From positions 1 to 32,011 of the forward strand of contig MVRK01000050.1 of NCBI GenBank assembly GCA_002067365.1: a stretch of 32,011 bases of DNA. Direction: 5' to 3'. Source of the DNA: Methanosaeta sp. PtaU1.Bin060. Its GTDB lineage: Archaea; Halobacteriota; Methanosarcinia; Methanotrichales; Methanotrichaceae. This document shows positions 23,677-31,211 of the stretch, one piece after another. A program made the position numbers and the translations under genes. The first letter of the stretch is position 1; each line of letters opens with the position of its first letter. The notes beneath the pieces are model-generated. The model saw only the letters and a list, made by a program, of their open reading frames with translations. It made no database searches and had not been told where the DNA came from.

Positions 23677-23719
23677 GTTGCCGCATGTTCGGGGCTGCCA
23701 GGCTCCGAATCGTGGCAAC
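23677..23719 (+). other. Strong stem-loop in the 3' region of the peptide transcript
   Basis: GTTGCCGC pairs with GCGGCAAC-like CGTGGCAAC (8 pairs with one G-U), followed inward by TTCGG/CCGAA around a 12-base loop. It begins 33 bases after the peptide stop. It may stabilise the message or be a small RNA domain. Confidence 0.5.
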
Positions 23720-23732
23720 CAAATCCGAGTTT

Positions 23733-23769
23733 CGTGCGTCCAAAAGGGCGCTATTTGCACGCATTTTTT
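23733..23769 (+). terminator. Hairpin and T6 after the His/Cys peptide
   Basis: CGTGC (23733-23737) and GCACG (23757-23761) flank a 19-base loop and are followed by CA and six T (23764-23769). It reaches the stop codon of the convergent PUA-domain gene. Confidence 0.5.
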
Positions 23770-23974
23770 ACGGAGTCATGAACACCTGAACCGAATGTAT
23801 GGGGTGGTCATGGCTATCCATGACCTCGACCACATCTCCATTCTCGATTCCGGGATCGGAAGTCATCACCTGCCCGGGAAAAACGCACCCTCCTCTGGCT
23901 ACAAAGGGAACGGCTACATCCTTTATCACGATTCTCCTCGCAGGAGAACTCCAGGAACTCTCAATCTTCGACAT
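23768..23974 (-). CDS. Minimal PUA-domain protein
   Basis: 68 aa. ATG 23974 has a strong SD (AAGGAGG, 23983-23989 on the minus strand) 8 bases upstream, and a TATA box lies behind it, so it is a real gene although short. Residues about 15-68 follow the PUA pattern: IKDVAVPFVARGGCVFPGQV, then DPGIENGDVVEVMD and a final strand HSVQVFMTP. PUA domains bind RNA, usually as the C-terminal part of tRNA- or rRNA-modifying enzymes. A stand-alone copy may be an RNA-binding accessory subunit. It ends slightly earlier than a full PUA domain, so some truncation is possible. It is convergent with the His/Cys peptide gene; a link to metal is not evident. Confidence 0.7.
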   Translation of the reverse strand: MSKIESSWSSPARRIVIKDVAVPFVARGGCVFPGQVMTSDPGIENGDVVEVMDSHDHPIHSVQVFMTP

Positions 23975-24007
23975 ATCACAATCCTCCTTTCGATTGAATT
24001 ATACAGC

Positions 24008-24015
24008 TATATAAA
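24008..24015 (-). promoter_or_regulatory. TATA box of the PUA-domain gene
   Basis: Minus-strand TTTATATA about 34 bases upstream of the ATG, preceded by purines. It implies a short leader that includes the SD. Confidence 0.5.
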
Positions 24016-24104
24016 TTAGTATTATTCAGTATTAAGCTTTTCTATTTAGGTATTATTTAATTCTGCTCCCAGCCCCCTCTAATCGGATTTGGAGCACTAC
24101 TATC

Positions 24105-24117
24105 TGAAATATTTATA
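24105..24117 (+). promoter_or_regulatory. BRE/TATA-like promoter facing a region with no clear gene
   Basis: TGAAATATTTATA is a good archaeal BRE/TATA match. Transcription would begin near 24140, just before a stretch with several inverted repeats and no convincing ORF. Confidence 0.45.
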
Positions 24118-24139
24118 CTGGATGCAGCCCTGACCACCT

Positions 24140-24295
24140 GCCATAGGCGAACCTCTTAATGAGTCAGGAAGAGATCGGGATGGATGGCTATTCCGAGAGA
24201 AATCTAACCCCAGCCATTCACCAGAAGACGATCCGGGGTCAAACCCGGATTCGGGGTGATCGGAAGCCCATGCGATCTTCTAAAACGCGCAAAAA
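24140..24295 (+). ncRNA. Candidate structured small RNA (unassigned)
   Basis: Downstream of a plausible promoter lie ATGGCT/AGCCAT (about 24183 and 24213) and ATCCGGG-GTCAAA-CCCGGAT (about 24230-24249), ending near an A-rich CGCAAAAAAAC. An ORF from ATG 24159 runs through here but continues antisense through cooT and the tRNA, so most of it is not a gene; only a short leaderless peptide could be real. I recognise no RNA family and see no clear C/D or H/ACA boxes. Low confidence. Confidence 0.25.
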
Positions 24296-24299
24296 AACT

Positions 24300-24494
24300 C
24301 TATTGCTGCTTTACAACGATATTCGCCGACTGGGCGATGATGTCCACTTCGGTCAGCCTGCCCTCAACCTCCATGGAATCCCCGAATATGCCCTCGAGCA
24401 GAACCTTTTCATCGCCGATCACAAGCCGGATCACGCCCTCCATGATCTTCTCGCGCTGATCCCCTTTCACGGCATAAACGGAAAGCTCGCACAT
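24300..24494 (-). CDS. cooT: CooT-family nickel-binding protein
   Basis: 64 aa, the family's usual size. It starts MCELSVYAV, with Cys at position 2, the nickel ligand in CooT of Rhodospirillum rubrum. It continues with REKIMEGVIRLVIGDEKVLLEGIFGDSMEVEGRLTEVDI, the small beta-barrel fold of the family. GGAGAAG lies just before ATG 24494. CooT is tied to nickel insertion into carbon monoxide dehydrogenase; an aceticlastic methanogen would need this for CODH/ACS. It lies 36 bases downstream of tRNA-Arg at the distal end of the superoperon. No CODH genes are in the window, so the client is inferred. Confidence 0.85.
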   Translation of the reverse strand: MCELSVYAVKGDQREKIMEGVIRLVIGDEKVLLEGIFGDSMEVEGRLTEVDIIAQSANIVVKQQ

Positions 24495-24530
24495 CTTCTT
24501 CTCCGGATCAATTTGATCTCGATGATGATT

Positions 24531-24608
24531 TGGCGGGCCCGGCGGGACTCGAACCCGCGGCCCCCGGGTTAGAAGCCCGGTGCTATGTCCTGGCTAAGCC
24601 ACGGGCCC
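24531..24608 (-). tRNA. tRNA-Arg(UCU), CCA encoded
   Basis: A complete cloverleaf: acceptor GGGCCCG/CGGGCCC, anticodon stem CCGGG/CCCGG with loop CTTCTAA (anticodon TCT, reading AGA/AGG), 5-base variable loop, T-arm GCGGG-TTCGAGT-CCCGC, discriminator G, then CCA (24531-24533) encoded in the genome. No intron. It begins 6 bases after the stop of pfdB on the same strand, so it may be transcribed with the superoperon and released by RNase P and Z. Confidence 0.96.
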
Positions 24609-24614
24609 GCTGAT

Positions 24615-24977
24615 TCAGCCGCCCTTGGGCGGCATCTGGCCTAATGCTATCTTGAGCTGCTCCTGAAGCTGAGCGAAGCGGCTCTGAATCCTCTCCTCCT
24701 GCTTGGCCATGGTCTTGAGGCGGAGGTCCATCATATCCTTTCTCTCTTTCAGCTCTTCTGTCAGCTTCGCCTTCTCGGCCCTGAAGAGAAGCTCGCCGAC
24801 GTTCTTGTATATAACGGCGTCGTCGCTCGACTTCTCCAGCTCCTTCAGCGCGGCCTCTGTCTCTCTGATAAGGCCCTCTATCTGGGCCTTCTGAGTCATG
24901 ACCGCCTGTGCCTGCTGCTGGAGCTGCTGGAGCTGAGCCAGCTGATTCTGTATCTGCGGAGGCAATTCAGCACTCAT
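24615..24977 (-). CDS. pfdB: Prefoldin subunit beta
   Basis: 120 aa, the family's usual length. Long coiled-coil helices at both ends (PPQIQNQLAQLQQLQQQAQAV and LRLKTMAKQEERIQSRFAQL) flank the central beta hairpin region with DDAVIYKNVGELLFRAEK, as in archaeal prefoldin beta. Two alpha and four beta subunits form a jellyfish-shaped chaperone that hands unfolded proteins to the thermosome. The start overlaps the end of pcc1 by 4 bases. Secure. Confidence 0.95.
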   Translation of the reverse strand: MSAELPPQIQNQLAQLQQLQQQAQAVMTQKAQIEGLIRETEAALKELEKSSDDAVIYKNVGELLFRAEKAKLTEELKERKDMMDLRLKTMAKQEERIQSRFAQLQEQLKIALGQMPPKGG

Positions 24978-25201
24978 ACATCCACCATCTCAAATGCTAT
25001 CTTCACCAATCTGATCCAGGTGTTCAGGGCAGCTCGCAGGGATGCCGGATCATCTCCATGGATCTTCAATCCTATGGAACCCTCGGAGAGGCTCAGATCT
25101 ATGCCGGACCTGTGAACCTCGTCATCCCTCTCAGGAGCCAATGCCCTATAAACCATCAGAGGCTCCTTGGTCTCAAAGACGAACTCTGCTGTGCCCTTCA
25201 T
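24974..25201 (-). CDS. pcc1: KEOPS complex subunit Pcc1
   Basis: 75 aa. The Pcc1 pattern is visible: an N-terminal strand (AEFVFET), VYRALAPERDDEVHRSGIDLSL, KIHGDDPASLRAALNTWIRLVKIAFEMV. Pcc1 is the dimerising subunit of KEOPS, which together with Kae1, Bud32 and Cgi121 makes the universal t6A37 modification of ANN-decoding tRNAs. It lies between rpoP and pfdB, with a gap of 274 bases to the former. No damage seen. Confidence 0.9.
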   Translation of the reverse strand: MKGTAEFVFETKEPLMVYRALAPERDDEVHRSGIDLSLSEGSIGLKIHGDDPASLRAALNTWIRLVKIAFEMVDV

Positions 25202-25475
25202 ATCTTCGGCCTATATGCCATCGACGGAATCGATCTGCACAGATGCTATTGCGACATACGCGAAGACATCCGCAGATGCTATAGATCAATCCAACCAAGA
25301 AGCCAGACAGCGGCATTCGCATCGCCAATACACGCCACCTGAGATGAGCCTCTTTTGGCTTTGACGAGGGAGGGAAGCCCTTCTCGCACGCGAGAACGCC
25401 CTTTTGGCTCCGCGTGATACTTCCCGCGCCTGGCCAGAGCATAAGCCCTGCCGGCCAGAGGTCTTCTGCCCTTCG
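25202..25475. other. Unexplained gap inside the superoperon with hairpins
   Basis: 274 bases without a convincing gene, unusual in a cluster whose other gaps are under 30 bases. On the minus strand there is a nested structure: GAGCC ... GGCTC enclosing TTCTCG-CGTG-CGAGAA (about 25345-25412). Minus-strand frames are open but rich in Arg/Gly and have no SD; none resembles the Brix-domain or DUF3194 genes I would expect between rpoP and pcc1 in relatives. Candidate small RNA or gene remnant. Confidence 0.45.
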
Positions 25476-25613
25476 TCAGACTGCGCTCATCCTCTTGACC
25501 GTCGTGGGGCGCTCCTTCATAAGGATCCTGTGCCCGCAGTAAGGACAGCGTATGCCGCTGTACTCGTAATCGATCTCGACGGTCTTCTTGCACCTGGTAC
25601 ACTTATAGGCCAT
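25476..25613 (-). CDS. rpoP: DNA-directed RNA polymerase subunit P (Rpo12/Rpc10)
   Basis: 45 aa, too short to show in a standard ORF list but complete. It reads [20 protein letters not shown], then [14 protein letters not shown] and TTVKRMSAV. The CTRC and CPYC pairs form the zinc ribbon of the archaeal/eukaryotic small polymerase subunit that helps hold Rpo3 and Rpo11. It starts 7 bases after the rpl37ae stop. The family assignment and the start are secure. Confidence 0.95.
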   Translation of the reverse strand: MAYKCTRCKKTVEIDYEYSGIRCPYCGHRILMKERPTTVKRMSAV

Positions 25614-25620
25614 TATTCCA

Positions 25621-25902
25621 TCACTCAGCCTCGAGGGTCTTCCTGAGAGACCTCAGCACAGAGCGGCCAAGAGATGTCTCGGGCATGAAAGATCCTCCAG
25701 CGAAGGTGTGGCCGCACTTGCTGCAGCTCCAGATCGCTGTGCTTGTTCTCTTCACCTTAGTCCTTCCGCACTGAGGGCAGTCGTATGCAGCCTTGGACTT
25801 CTCCTCCATGTCTGCCACGAGCTTTCGCGATTTTCGGCCGTACCTCGGACCAAATCGCGCCGCGGACCTGCTCTTCTTTCCCTTTGAAGTCTGCTTGACC
25901 AT
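25621..25902 (-). CDS. rpl37ae: 50S ribosomal protein L37ae (eL43)
   Basis: 93 aa. [28 protein letters not shown] is the usual basic N-terminus, and [11 protein letters not shown] with [13 protein letters not shown] form the zinc-binding beta ribbon. It belongs to the large ribosomal subunit. In archaea it regularly follows rrp42, as here (16-base gap). Confidence 0.95.
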   Translation of the reverse strand: MVKQTSKGKKSRSAARFGPRYGRKSRKLVADMEEKSKAAYDCPQCGRTKVKRTSTAIWSCSKCGHTFAGGSFMPETSLGRSVLRSLRKTLEAE

Positions 25903-25918
25903 GATTCATACTTCCATT

Positions 25919-26701
25919 TTATGCTTCCAGAAACTTTTCCCGGATCTCCTTTGCCTTCTCACATGCTATATCAACAATGCGGTAGATCTGCTCTTGCTTC
26001 AGAGTTCCTTTGCCGCTCTTCTGCATGCCGCAGATGTTCCCGCTCGCTGTGGTGATGACAGTGAGCCTTGTGTTGGCTATGGACTGCTCGTCCACATCCG
26101 GGTCGAACATCAGCACATCTCCGAACTCAATAGCAGTGGTGGCGATGGGGATATCCTTGATGGGCAGGGAATAGTCCTCGCCCAGATCGAATTTGCTCGC
26201 AGGCACCCTTGTCGTGAGGAGCGCTGCTATGGCTCCGAGGCTTGATGCATCGAGGATGTTCCCGCAGTCGTCTAAGATGTGCACATCTATGAAGATGATC
26301 CAAACCTGCTTGCCGGGCACTATGCAGAGCGCCTCCAGATCGACGGCCTTGGATTCGCGAACGCCGCGATCGACGACCCGCGCCAGCTCGATTCCCACCT
26401 CGCTTGGCGGCCCCGGCTCGAATGTGGGGGATGCCAGCGGCACCAGCTCGGCATTTGTGATGATGACGCCCCTGTTGGGAGTGTCGGGAAATGGCTCGCC
26501 CGGCTGCATCTTCACGCCCACGAGCACCTGGGTTTGCCCCAGCTTTACCAGGGCACTGCCCTCTGCCTTCCTCACCACGTTCTTCTCGATGGAGATCTCC
26601 CTGTACTGCTCGAAGGATCTGCCGTCGGCCCTCTCACCCTTCAGGACCAGGTTGTAAAGATAGTCCTTCTTTATCTCCGAGAGAACATCACTCACAGGCA
26701 T
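25919..26701 (-). CDS. rrp42: Exosome complex subunit Rrp42
   Basis: 260 aa. RNase PH fold: [40 protein letters not shown] and [30 protein letters not shown] are family segments. Rrp42 is the inactive partner that alternates with Rrp41 in the hexameric ring of the archaeal exosome, needed for RNA binding and for completing the active site. Overlaps the rrp41 end by 14 bases. Confidence 0.96.
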   Translation of the reverse strand: MPVSDVLSEIKKDYLYNLVLKGERADGRSFEQYREISIEKNVVRKAEGSALVKLGQTQVLVGVKMQPGEPFPDTPNRGVIITNAELVPLASPTFEPGPPSEVGIELARVVDRGVRESKAVDLEALCIVPGKQVWIIFIDVHILDDCGNILDASSLGAIAALLTTRVPASKFDLGEDYSLPIKDIPIATTAIEFGDVLMFDPDVDEQSIANTRLTVITTASGNICGMQKSGKGTLKQEQIYRIVDIACEKAKEIREKFLEA

Positions 26702-27443
26702 GCACCTCCTCTGCCGGGGCCTCTAGCTGGCTGTACTTTTCCACGAGGCACTTCCTCTGGATCTCGTAGATATCCCTGCAGCCCTTCATGGCCATCTCCA
26801 CAGCCTGATGAAGCTCATCGGGCGTGAGACCTCCATCCATCTGAATCAGGGTGATCTCGCCATTTGGGGTCATGGCTATGGGCAGATCTGCCTGGCCGAA
26901 GTTGTCCTCCTCCTTCATAGGGTCGAGAACCAGGGTGTCATCCACCTTTCCTGCGGCGCAGGCTGAGATCATGCTCTTCATGGGAATGCCTGCGTCAGCC
27001 AGGGCGACGGCGGCGGCGTTTATCCCCGCGGTTCTGGTTCCCGCGTCTGCCTGCAGGACCTCCACGAAGACGTCTATCACAGACCTCGGGAAGTAGGATG
27101 TCAGGATCACAGGCTCCAGCGCCTCGCGGCTCACCTTCGAGAGCTCATAGGATCTTCTGTCAGGGCCCGGCCGCTTCCTCTCCTCCACTGAGAAGGATGC
27201 CATGTTGTAGCGATAGCGCACAATGGCCCTCGTCACCTCCTGCAGGTGTCTTGGATGCACCTCTCTTGGTCCATACACCGCGGCTATGACCTTGTTTCCT
27301 CCCATCTCAATGTAGCACGAACCGTCCGCCCTGGCGAGGACACCTACCTCCATCTTCACGGGCCGAAGCTCCTCTGCCCTGCGGCCATCGAGGCGGAAAC
27401 CGTCTTTGAAAAACGTTATGTCAGTCTCATCCATAGCGATCAA
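26688..27443 (-). CDS. rrp41: Exosome complex catalytic subunit Rrp41
   Basis: 251 aa. It begins [23 protein letters not shown]; it has [12 protein letters not shown], the arginine-rich RNA-channel segment [14 protein letters not shown] and the acidic catalytic region [18 protein letters not shown]. It degrades RNA phosphorolytically from the 3' end and can also add tails. TTG 27443 overlaps the rrp4 stop as TTGA; ATG 27434 is the alternative. The position between rrp4 and rrp42 is the classic archaeal order. Confidence 0.96.
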   Translation of the reverse strand: MIAMDETDITFFKDGFRLDGRRAEELRPVKMEVGVLARADGSCYIEMGGNKVIAAVYGPREVHPRHLQEVTRAIVRYRYNMASFSVEERKRPGPDRRSYELSKVSREALEPVILTSYFPRSVIDVFVEVLQADAGTRTAGINAAAVALADAGIPMKSMISACAAGKVDDTLVLDPMKEEDNFGQADLPIAMTPNGEITLIQMDGGLTPDELHQAVEMAMKGCRDIYEIQRKCLVEKYSQLEAPAEEVHACE

Positions 27444-28105
27444 CTTCTTGCCCCTTTCTCCTTCTTCAGGAAATCCACGATCCTGTCCGTCAGGCCGTTG
27501 GTGTGGGCTTCTTTCTCTATCAAGAGGATGGTCCGAATAGCGAGGTCCATATCCTCTGCTCCGCCGTTGATCCAGATTCTGCCGTTCTGGCCGACGAAGA
27601 TGCTGCAGTTAACTTCTTTCTTCAGCATGCTGATCATGGAGCCGCCCTTTCCTATCAACCTCGGAACCCTCGTGTGGCTGATCTCTATGACCCTGCCCGT
27701 CTTGATGAGGCCGAGCTTTCGGTCGTTCAGGGTAAGCTCCACCTTCATCGTGGGGTCCACGTCCTTCACCTTGGTCATGAGAGAGCTGCCGATCCGCAGA
27801 TACTTCGACATCTCGTCCGATTCGATCCTCTTCGGGAACTCTGAGATGTGCAACAGCCCATCATAGGGCGAGTTGATGTCCACGATCCAGTTGGAGAAGG
27901 TTATGTCCTTCACAATGCCTATGACATTATCCCCTTGTGCGGGCACATACTTTCCCGCAAGGGGTATGACGTTTATCCTATCTCTGTAGTTCGCAAGGCC
28001 GTAAAGAAGGGAATAAACCTTGCCGTCCTTGACGAACGTCCCCTCACCGGACCTCTTGGCCTCTTCAGAGAGGAGATCACCTGGTACAACCACCTTGCGA
28101 TCCAT
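27440..28105 (-). CDS. rrp4: Exosome RNA-binding cap subunit Rrp4
   Basis: 221 aa. An N-terminal domain ([20 protein letters not shown]) precedes an S1 domain ([20 protein letters not shown] ... [11 protein letters not shown]) and a KH domain with [15 protein letters not shown]. Three cap subunits sit on the exosome ring and guide RNA into it. It begins 18 bases after the sbds stop. Confidence 0.95.
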   Translation of the reverse strand: MDRKVVVPGDLLSEEAKRSGEGTFVKDGKVYSLLYGLANYRDRINVIPLAGKYVPAQGDNVIGIVKDITFSNWIVDINSPYDGLLHISEFPKRIESDEMSKYLRIGSSLMTKVKDVDPTMKVELTLNDRKLGLIKTGRVIEISHTRVPRLIGKGGSMISMLKKEVNCSIFVGQNGRIWINGGAEDMDLAIRTILLIEKEAHTNGLTDRIVDFLKKEKGARS

Positions 28106-28123
28106 GCGCTTCCTACTCCCGCG

Positions 28124-28822
28124 TCAATGCTTAAGAAGCTTCGTCTCGGCCTCGCCTTTGGTCAGGCGATTGAGCAGGGCGTAGAAGTCGGTCTGCATGC
28201 CCGCAGGTATCTGAACTATGCCGATCCATGAGCCGTTGTTCTGCCATGCCTCTCTGTTCAATCTGCCGAAGGCCGCGATCTCTCCATAGGCCTTGGGGGC
28301 ATAGGCAGCTGGTATCTTGACAGCCACCTCGACCTCCTCGAACCTTATGGGTATCAGCGGCCTGATGGCCTTCATGGCGATCTTGACAAGATCGTCCGTC
28401 GACTTCGTGGGGTCGATGCTGACTCGCGCCTCGGCCATGGCCTGCTCAATTCTCGCGGGAGGGTGCGGCGTCTTTGTCTGGGGGTTGATGGCATTTCTTG
28501 CTATGACCTCGATCACCTGTCGCCGCTTGTTCTCGATGAAGCGCTTGCGCTGCTCTGCGGTCAGGCTGATCTCGCCCTTCTTGATTATGTTCTCGGCTAT
28601 CGCCAGGACCTCAGTCGTTCCGAAAGCCTTCTGGAGGTCCTCTTCTGCGCTGCGATCGCCCCGGGAGGCGTTCTCGAAGATATCCTCCACCGCCAGAATC
28701 TCTTCGAGGTTCACGGGCTCGCCCCTCTTCAGGGCGAGGGCTCCATCGGGGTCCACAAGGACTTCGAAGGTGGTTCCGTGGGTCTTGAGCCTGGCGGGAA
28801 CAGCGTCCTCCAGTCGGACCAT
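28124..28822 (-). CDS. sbds: Ribosome maturation protein SBDS
   Basis: 232 aa. The N-terminal FYSH domain contains LKTHGTTFEVLVDPDGALALKRG and LQKAFGTTE, followed by the helical domain (AEQRKRFIENKRRQVIEVIARNAINP, PPARIEQAMAEARVSID) and the C-terminal ferredoxin-like domain. SBDS releases the anti-association factor aIF6 from the large ribosomal subunit. It lies 3 bases after psmA in the standard archaeal order. Confidence 0.95.
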   Translation of the reverse strand: MVRLEDAVPARLKTHGTTFEVLVDPDGALALKRGEPVNLEEILAVEDIFENASRGDRSAEEDLQKAFGTTEVLAIAENIIKKGEISLTAEQRKRFIENKRRQVIEVIARNAINPQTKTPHPPARIEQAMAEARVSIDPTKSTDDLVKIAMKAIRPLIPIRFEEVEVAVKIPAAYAPKAYGEIAAFGRLNREAWQNNGSWIGIVQIPAGMQTDFYALLNRLTKGEAETKLLKH

Positions 28823-28825
28823 TTT

Positions 28826-29584
28826 TTAAGCCTCTCCTTTCTCCCCTTTGCTGCTTGCGACCTGAGACTTCATCTTCTCGACGTAATCAGCCACTTCCTT
28901 CTCAGTCAGCTTATAGAAAGTCCTGTCCGCGAGTTTGATGATGCCTATCTCAGTGGTCGCCGCCTCAACCTTGCCCTCGGCAGCCTTATAAAGCGCCTCC
29001 AGGCCCAGGAGAACCGCATCCTCCATCTTCAGGTCATCCCTGTATTTCTCCTCGAAGACCTCCATGACAGCTGAGCGGCCAGCGCCTATCCCAGTGGCCT
29101 TGTACTCGAGCAGAGCGCCGCTGGGGTCCGTCTCGAAAAGGCGTGTCCTGTCCTCCTCAGCGCCCACTATCAAAAGCGCCGTTCCAAATGGCCGGACGCC
29201 CCCATATTGGGTGTATTGCTGCTTGAAGTCGCAGATCTTCTTGGCCAGGGCCTCAACGCCGATGGGCTCGTCGTAGACCAGCCTGTTGATCTGGCTCTCG
29301 ACGCGGGCCCTGTCGATCAGGACCCTGGCATCTGCAACTAGGCCTGAAGTGGCTGCGCCGATGTGCACATCTATCTGAAAGATCTTCTCAATGGACTTGG
29401 GCTCCATGAGCCTGCTCGTTATCCTCTTGTCGACGAGGACCGCCACGCCGTCGACTGCCTTTATGCCCACAGCGGTCGTCCCTCTCCGAACCGCCTCGCG
29501 CGCGTACTCAACTTGAAATAGCCTGCCATCAGGGCTGAATACTGTAATAGCCCTGTCATAACCCATCTGAGGTGCCATCTGCAT
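28826..29584 (-). CDS. psmA: Proteasome subunit alpha
   Basis: 252 aa from ATG 29584 ([20 protein letters not shown]), chosen because GGAGG lies 8 bases upstream; ATG 29590 is too close to it and the frame to 29608 has no SD. The alpha-type N-terminus continues [20 protein letters not shown], followed by [26 protein letters not shown]. Seven alpha subunits form each outer ring of the 20S proteasome and gate entry. The rnp2 end overlaps this start. The beta subunit is not in the window. Confidence 0.95.
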   Translation of the reverse strand: MQMAPQMGYDRAITVFSPDGRLFQVEYAREAVRRGTTAVGIKAVDGVAVLVDKRITSRLMEPKSIEKIFQIDVHIGAATSGLVADARVLIDRARVESQINRLVYDEPIGVEALAKKICDFKQQYTQYGGVRPFGTALLIVGAEEDRTRLFETDPSGALLEYKATGIGAGRSAVMEVFEEKYRDDLKMEDAVLLGLEALYKAAEGKVEAATTEIGIIKLADRTFYKLTEKEVADYVEKMKSQVASSKGEKGEA

Positions 29585-30095
29585 CGTCATGTCCTCCACA
29601 TAAATCAAAAGATGTCAGTCCCAGGTATCTGGTATCTGATCCTTTGGTCCAATCGCGATCATCCGGACAGAGATCGATCTCGAGGCCGTGAGTATGAACA
29701 ATACACCCGGAGATTTCTTCTAGCTCGATTCTTCTTCCGTCGTTTTCAGAACTTATTTTGCGGAGTTTCGGTAAATACTTTTCTGTGGCCGATTTGATGG
29801 TTCCTGAGACTCCTTTTACGTGGCAAGATGCCCTGAAGCCGTCGATGGAGTAGACGGCTGCAAGGGCTGCCCTCGTCTCCTGAACATGATCGCCATGGCA
29901 GCGCAAGAGACCGAATCCGCCCTGAAAAGAGATCAGCTTGAGCCTGTTTCTGGCAGCGCCTGCGTCGCCAAAGAGCGATGTCTGGGAGGATCTGATCTCG
30001 TGGATGAGATCCTTAGCCTCGAATTCCCCTTCTGCCTCCACCATAAAGGCCACATATCTTCTTGTCGCGCGCAGAACCGGCAGCCTGCTCCTCAA
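29556..30095 (-). CDS. rnp2: RNase P protein component 2 (Rnp2/Pop5)
   Basis: 179 aa from TTG 30095, whose last two bases join the rnp3 stop (TTGA) and which has TGGAG 5 bases upstream; ATG 30122 would give 188 aa. Residues to about 105 are Pop5: [66 protein letters not shown] and [13 protein letters not shown]. The remaining ~70 residues, acidic and ending in HDDADGT, are a tail longer than usual, and run 29 bases into psmA. Pop5 with Rpp30 binds the catalytic domain of the RNase P RNA, which removes tRNA 5' leaders. Confidence 0.88.
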   Translation of the reverse strand: MRSRLPVLRATRRYVAFMVEAEGEFEAKDLIHEIRSSQTSLFGDAGAARNRLKLISFQGGFGLLRCHGDHVQETRAALAAVYSIDGFRASCHVKGVSGTIKSATEKYLPKLRKISSENDGRRIELEEISGCIVHTHGLEIDLCPDDRDWTKGSDTRYLGLTSFDLCGGHDDADGTSDGL

Positions 30096-30766
30096 AGAAG
30101 CTCCACTCCTGGGCCGATCCAATTTCTTCTGTTGAGCGCCACGAGCCGGGCCGGAAGCTTCAGGGCCTCCTCTGCCTCAGAGTGCTCGAAGCCCACCACC
30201 TCGGCCAAGGCTACTAAGGCCCTGGGGGAGCGCATGTCCAGATGGGATCTTGCTCTGGAGGTTATGGCCATCGAGAGGTCGAACTTGCGAGCCAGCTCAA
30301 GATTGCGCTTTGCAACCTCCATCCACCTGGAGCGAGAGCTTCCACGCAGGCGGATAAGGGGGCTCAGGTCGAAGCCGATGGCGATCTGGTTCTGCTCTGC
30401 GGCCCTCGCCTGGGCGATGCCAAGGGGCCGCCACGCCTGGCCGAGCAAGAGGAGATCGACATTTGCATCCTCGCAGGCAGCTCTGATCAGCTCCTCAGTC
30501 TCTCCTCGGACGGTGATGAAAGGATATCTCGCCCTCAGAGAGAAGACGCGGCTTCGCAAGGCTCTCGCATTCGGGGCAGTGACTTCGGCCCCCACTGAGA
30601 TGCTGATATCTTTGACTTTTTCCGCTGCATCTATTCGAAAGATGCGACGAGGGTCCTCGTTGCAGATGATGATTCCCTGCCAGCCCAACCGCTTTGCCAC
30701 CAGAGCAAGCCTGCTGGGGGAGTCGGAGCCCTCGGGAAATGATTTCAGACATTCATAAAAGCTCAT
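30092..30766 (-). CDS. rnp3: RNase P protein component 3 (Rnp3/Rpp30)
   Basis: 224 aa. TIM-barrel-like Rpp30 signatures: LALVAKRLGWQGIIICNEDP, ISVGAEVTAPNARALRSRV, ANVDLLLLGQAWRPLGIAQARAA and FDLSMAITSRARSHLDMRSPRALVALAEVVGF. It pairs with Pop5, encoded just downstream with a TTGA overlap. The upstream neighbour is a COG1325 RNA-binding protein, 28 bases away. Confidence 0.93.
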   Translation of the reverse strand: MSFYECLKSFPEGSDSPSRLALVAKRLGWQGIIICNEDPRRIFRIDAAEKVKDISISVGAEVTAPNARALRSRVFSLRARYPFITVRGETEELIRAACEDANVDLLLLGQAWRPLGIAQARAAEQNQIAIGFDLSPLIRLRGSSRSRWMEVAKRNLELARKFDLSMAITSRARSHLDMRSPRALVALAEVVGFEHSEAEEALKLPARLVALNRRNWIGPGVELL

Positions 30767-30794
30767 GGAAGCTCGTAAAAAGCTCGTGAAACTC

Positions 30795-31211
30795 TCATAG
30801 GATTTCGCTCAGGATCCTCAGGGCTTCCTCGCGCCTTGAGGGATATGTCTTGACGAGGGCAGAGACATCCAGGGCATCTGCAGAGTCGGTCAGCTTGACC
30901 ATCCCCTTATAGGCTGCCTGCTTGTCCAGACGCAGGTGGAAATGGCTCTCGCCCTCTAGCCTCTGCTCCCTCTCTCGACGGAGCCTGAGAAGGTCTTCCT
31001 TCGGGAGCTGCTCTCGCAGGATCTGGAAAAACGCTCTGGCCTCCCTCTTCTTGAGTATGGCCTCCAGGATCTTTATCTCATTCCCAAAATGGCCCTGTGC
31101 AGAGGATCCCGAGATCCTGTCCAGAGGGACGAAGATGCCGAGGGCTTCGCGCACCCGGCCCTCGTCCTCAGTGGCAGCCACAAACGCCCTGAAGGAGACT
31201 CTGTCAATCAC
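30795..31211 (-). CDS. COG1325-type RNA-binding protein of the exosome superoperon
   Basis: 138 aa. [37 protein letters not shown] and [20 protein letters not shown] match the short archaeal proteins annotated as putative exosome or RNA-binding subunits. Its start overlaps the rpl15e stop by 4 bases. Whether it is a true exosome subunit is not settled as far as I know; the link is mainly conserved neighbourhood. Confidence 0.85.
   Translation of the reverse strand: MIDRVSFRAFVAATEDEGRVREALGIFVPLDRISGSSAQGHFGNEIKILEAILKKREARAFFQILREQLPKEDLLRLRREREQRLEGESHFHLRLDKQAAYKGMVKLTDSADALDVSALVKTYPSRREEALRILSEIL

Noticed and set aside
24159-24572. 137-aa plus-strand ORF
   Set aside because: Runs antisense through cooT and the tRNA; its end, RARRDSNPRPPG, is the usual translation of a reversed tRNA.
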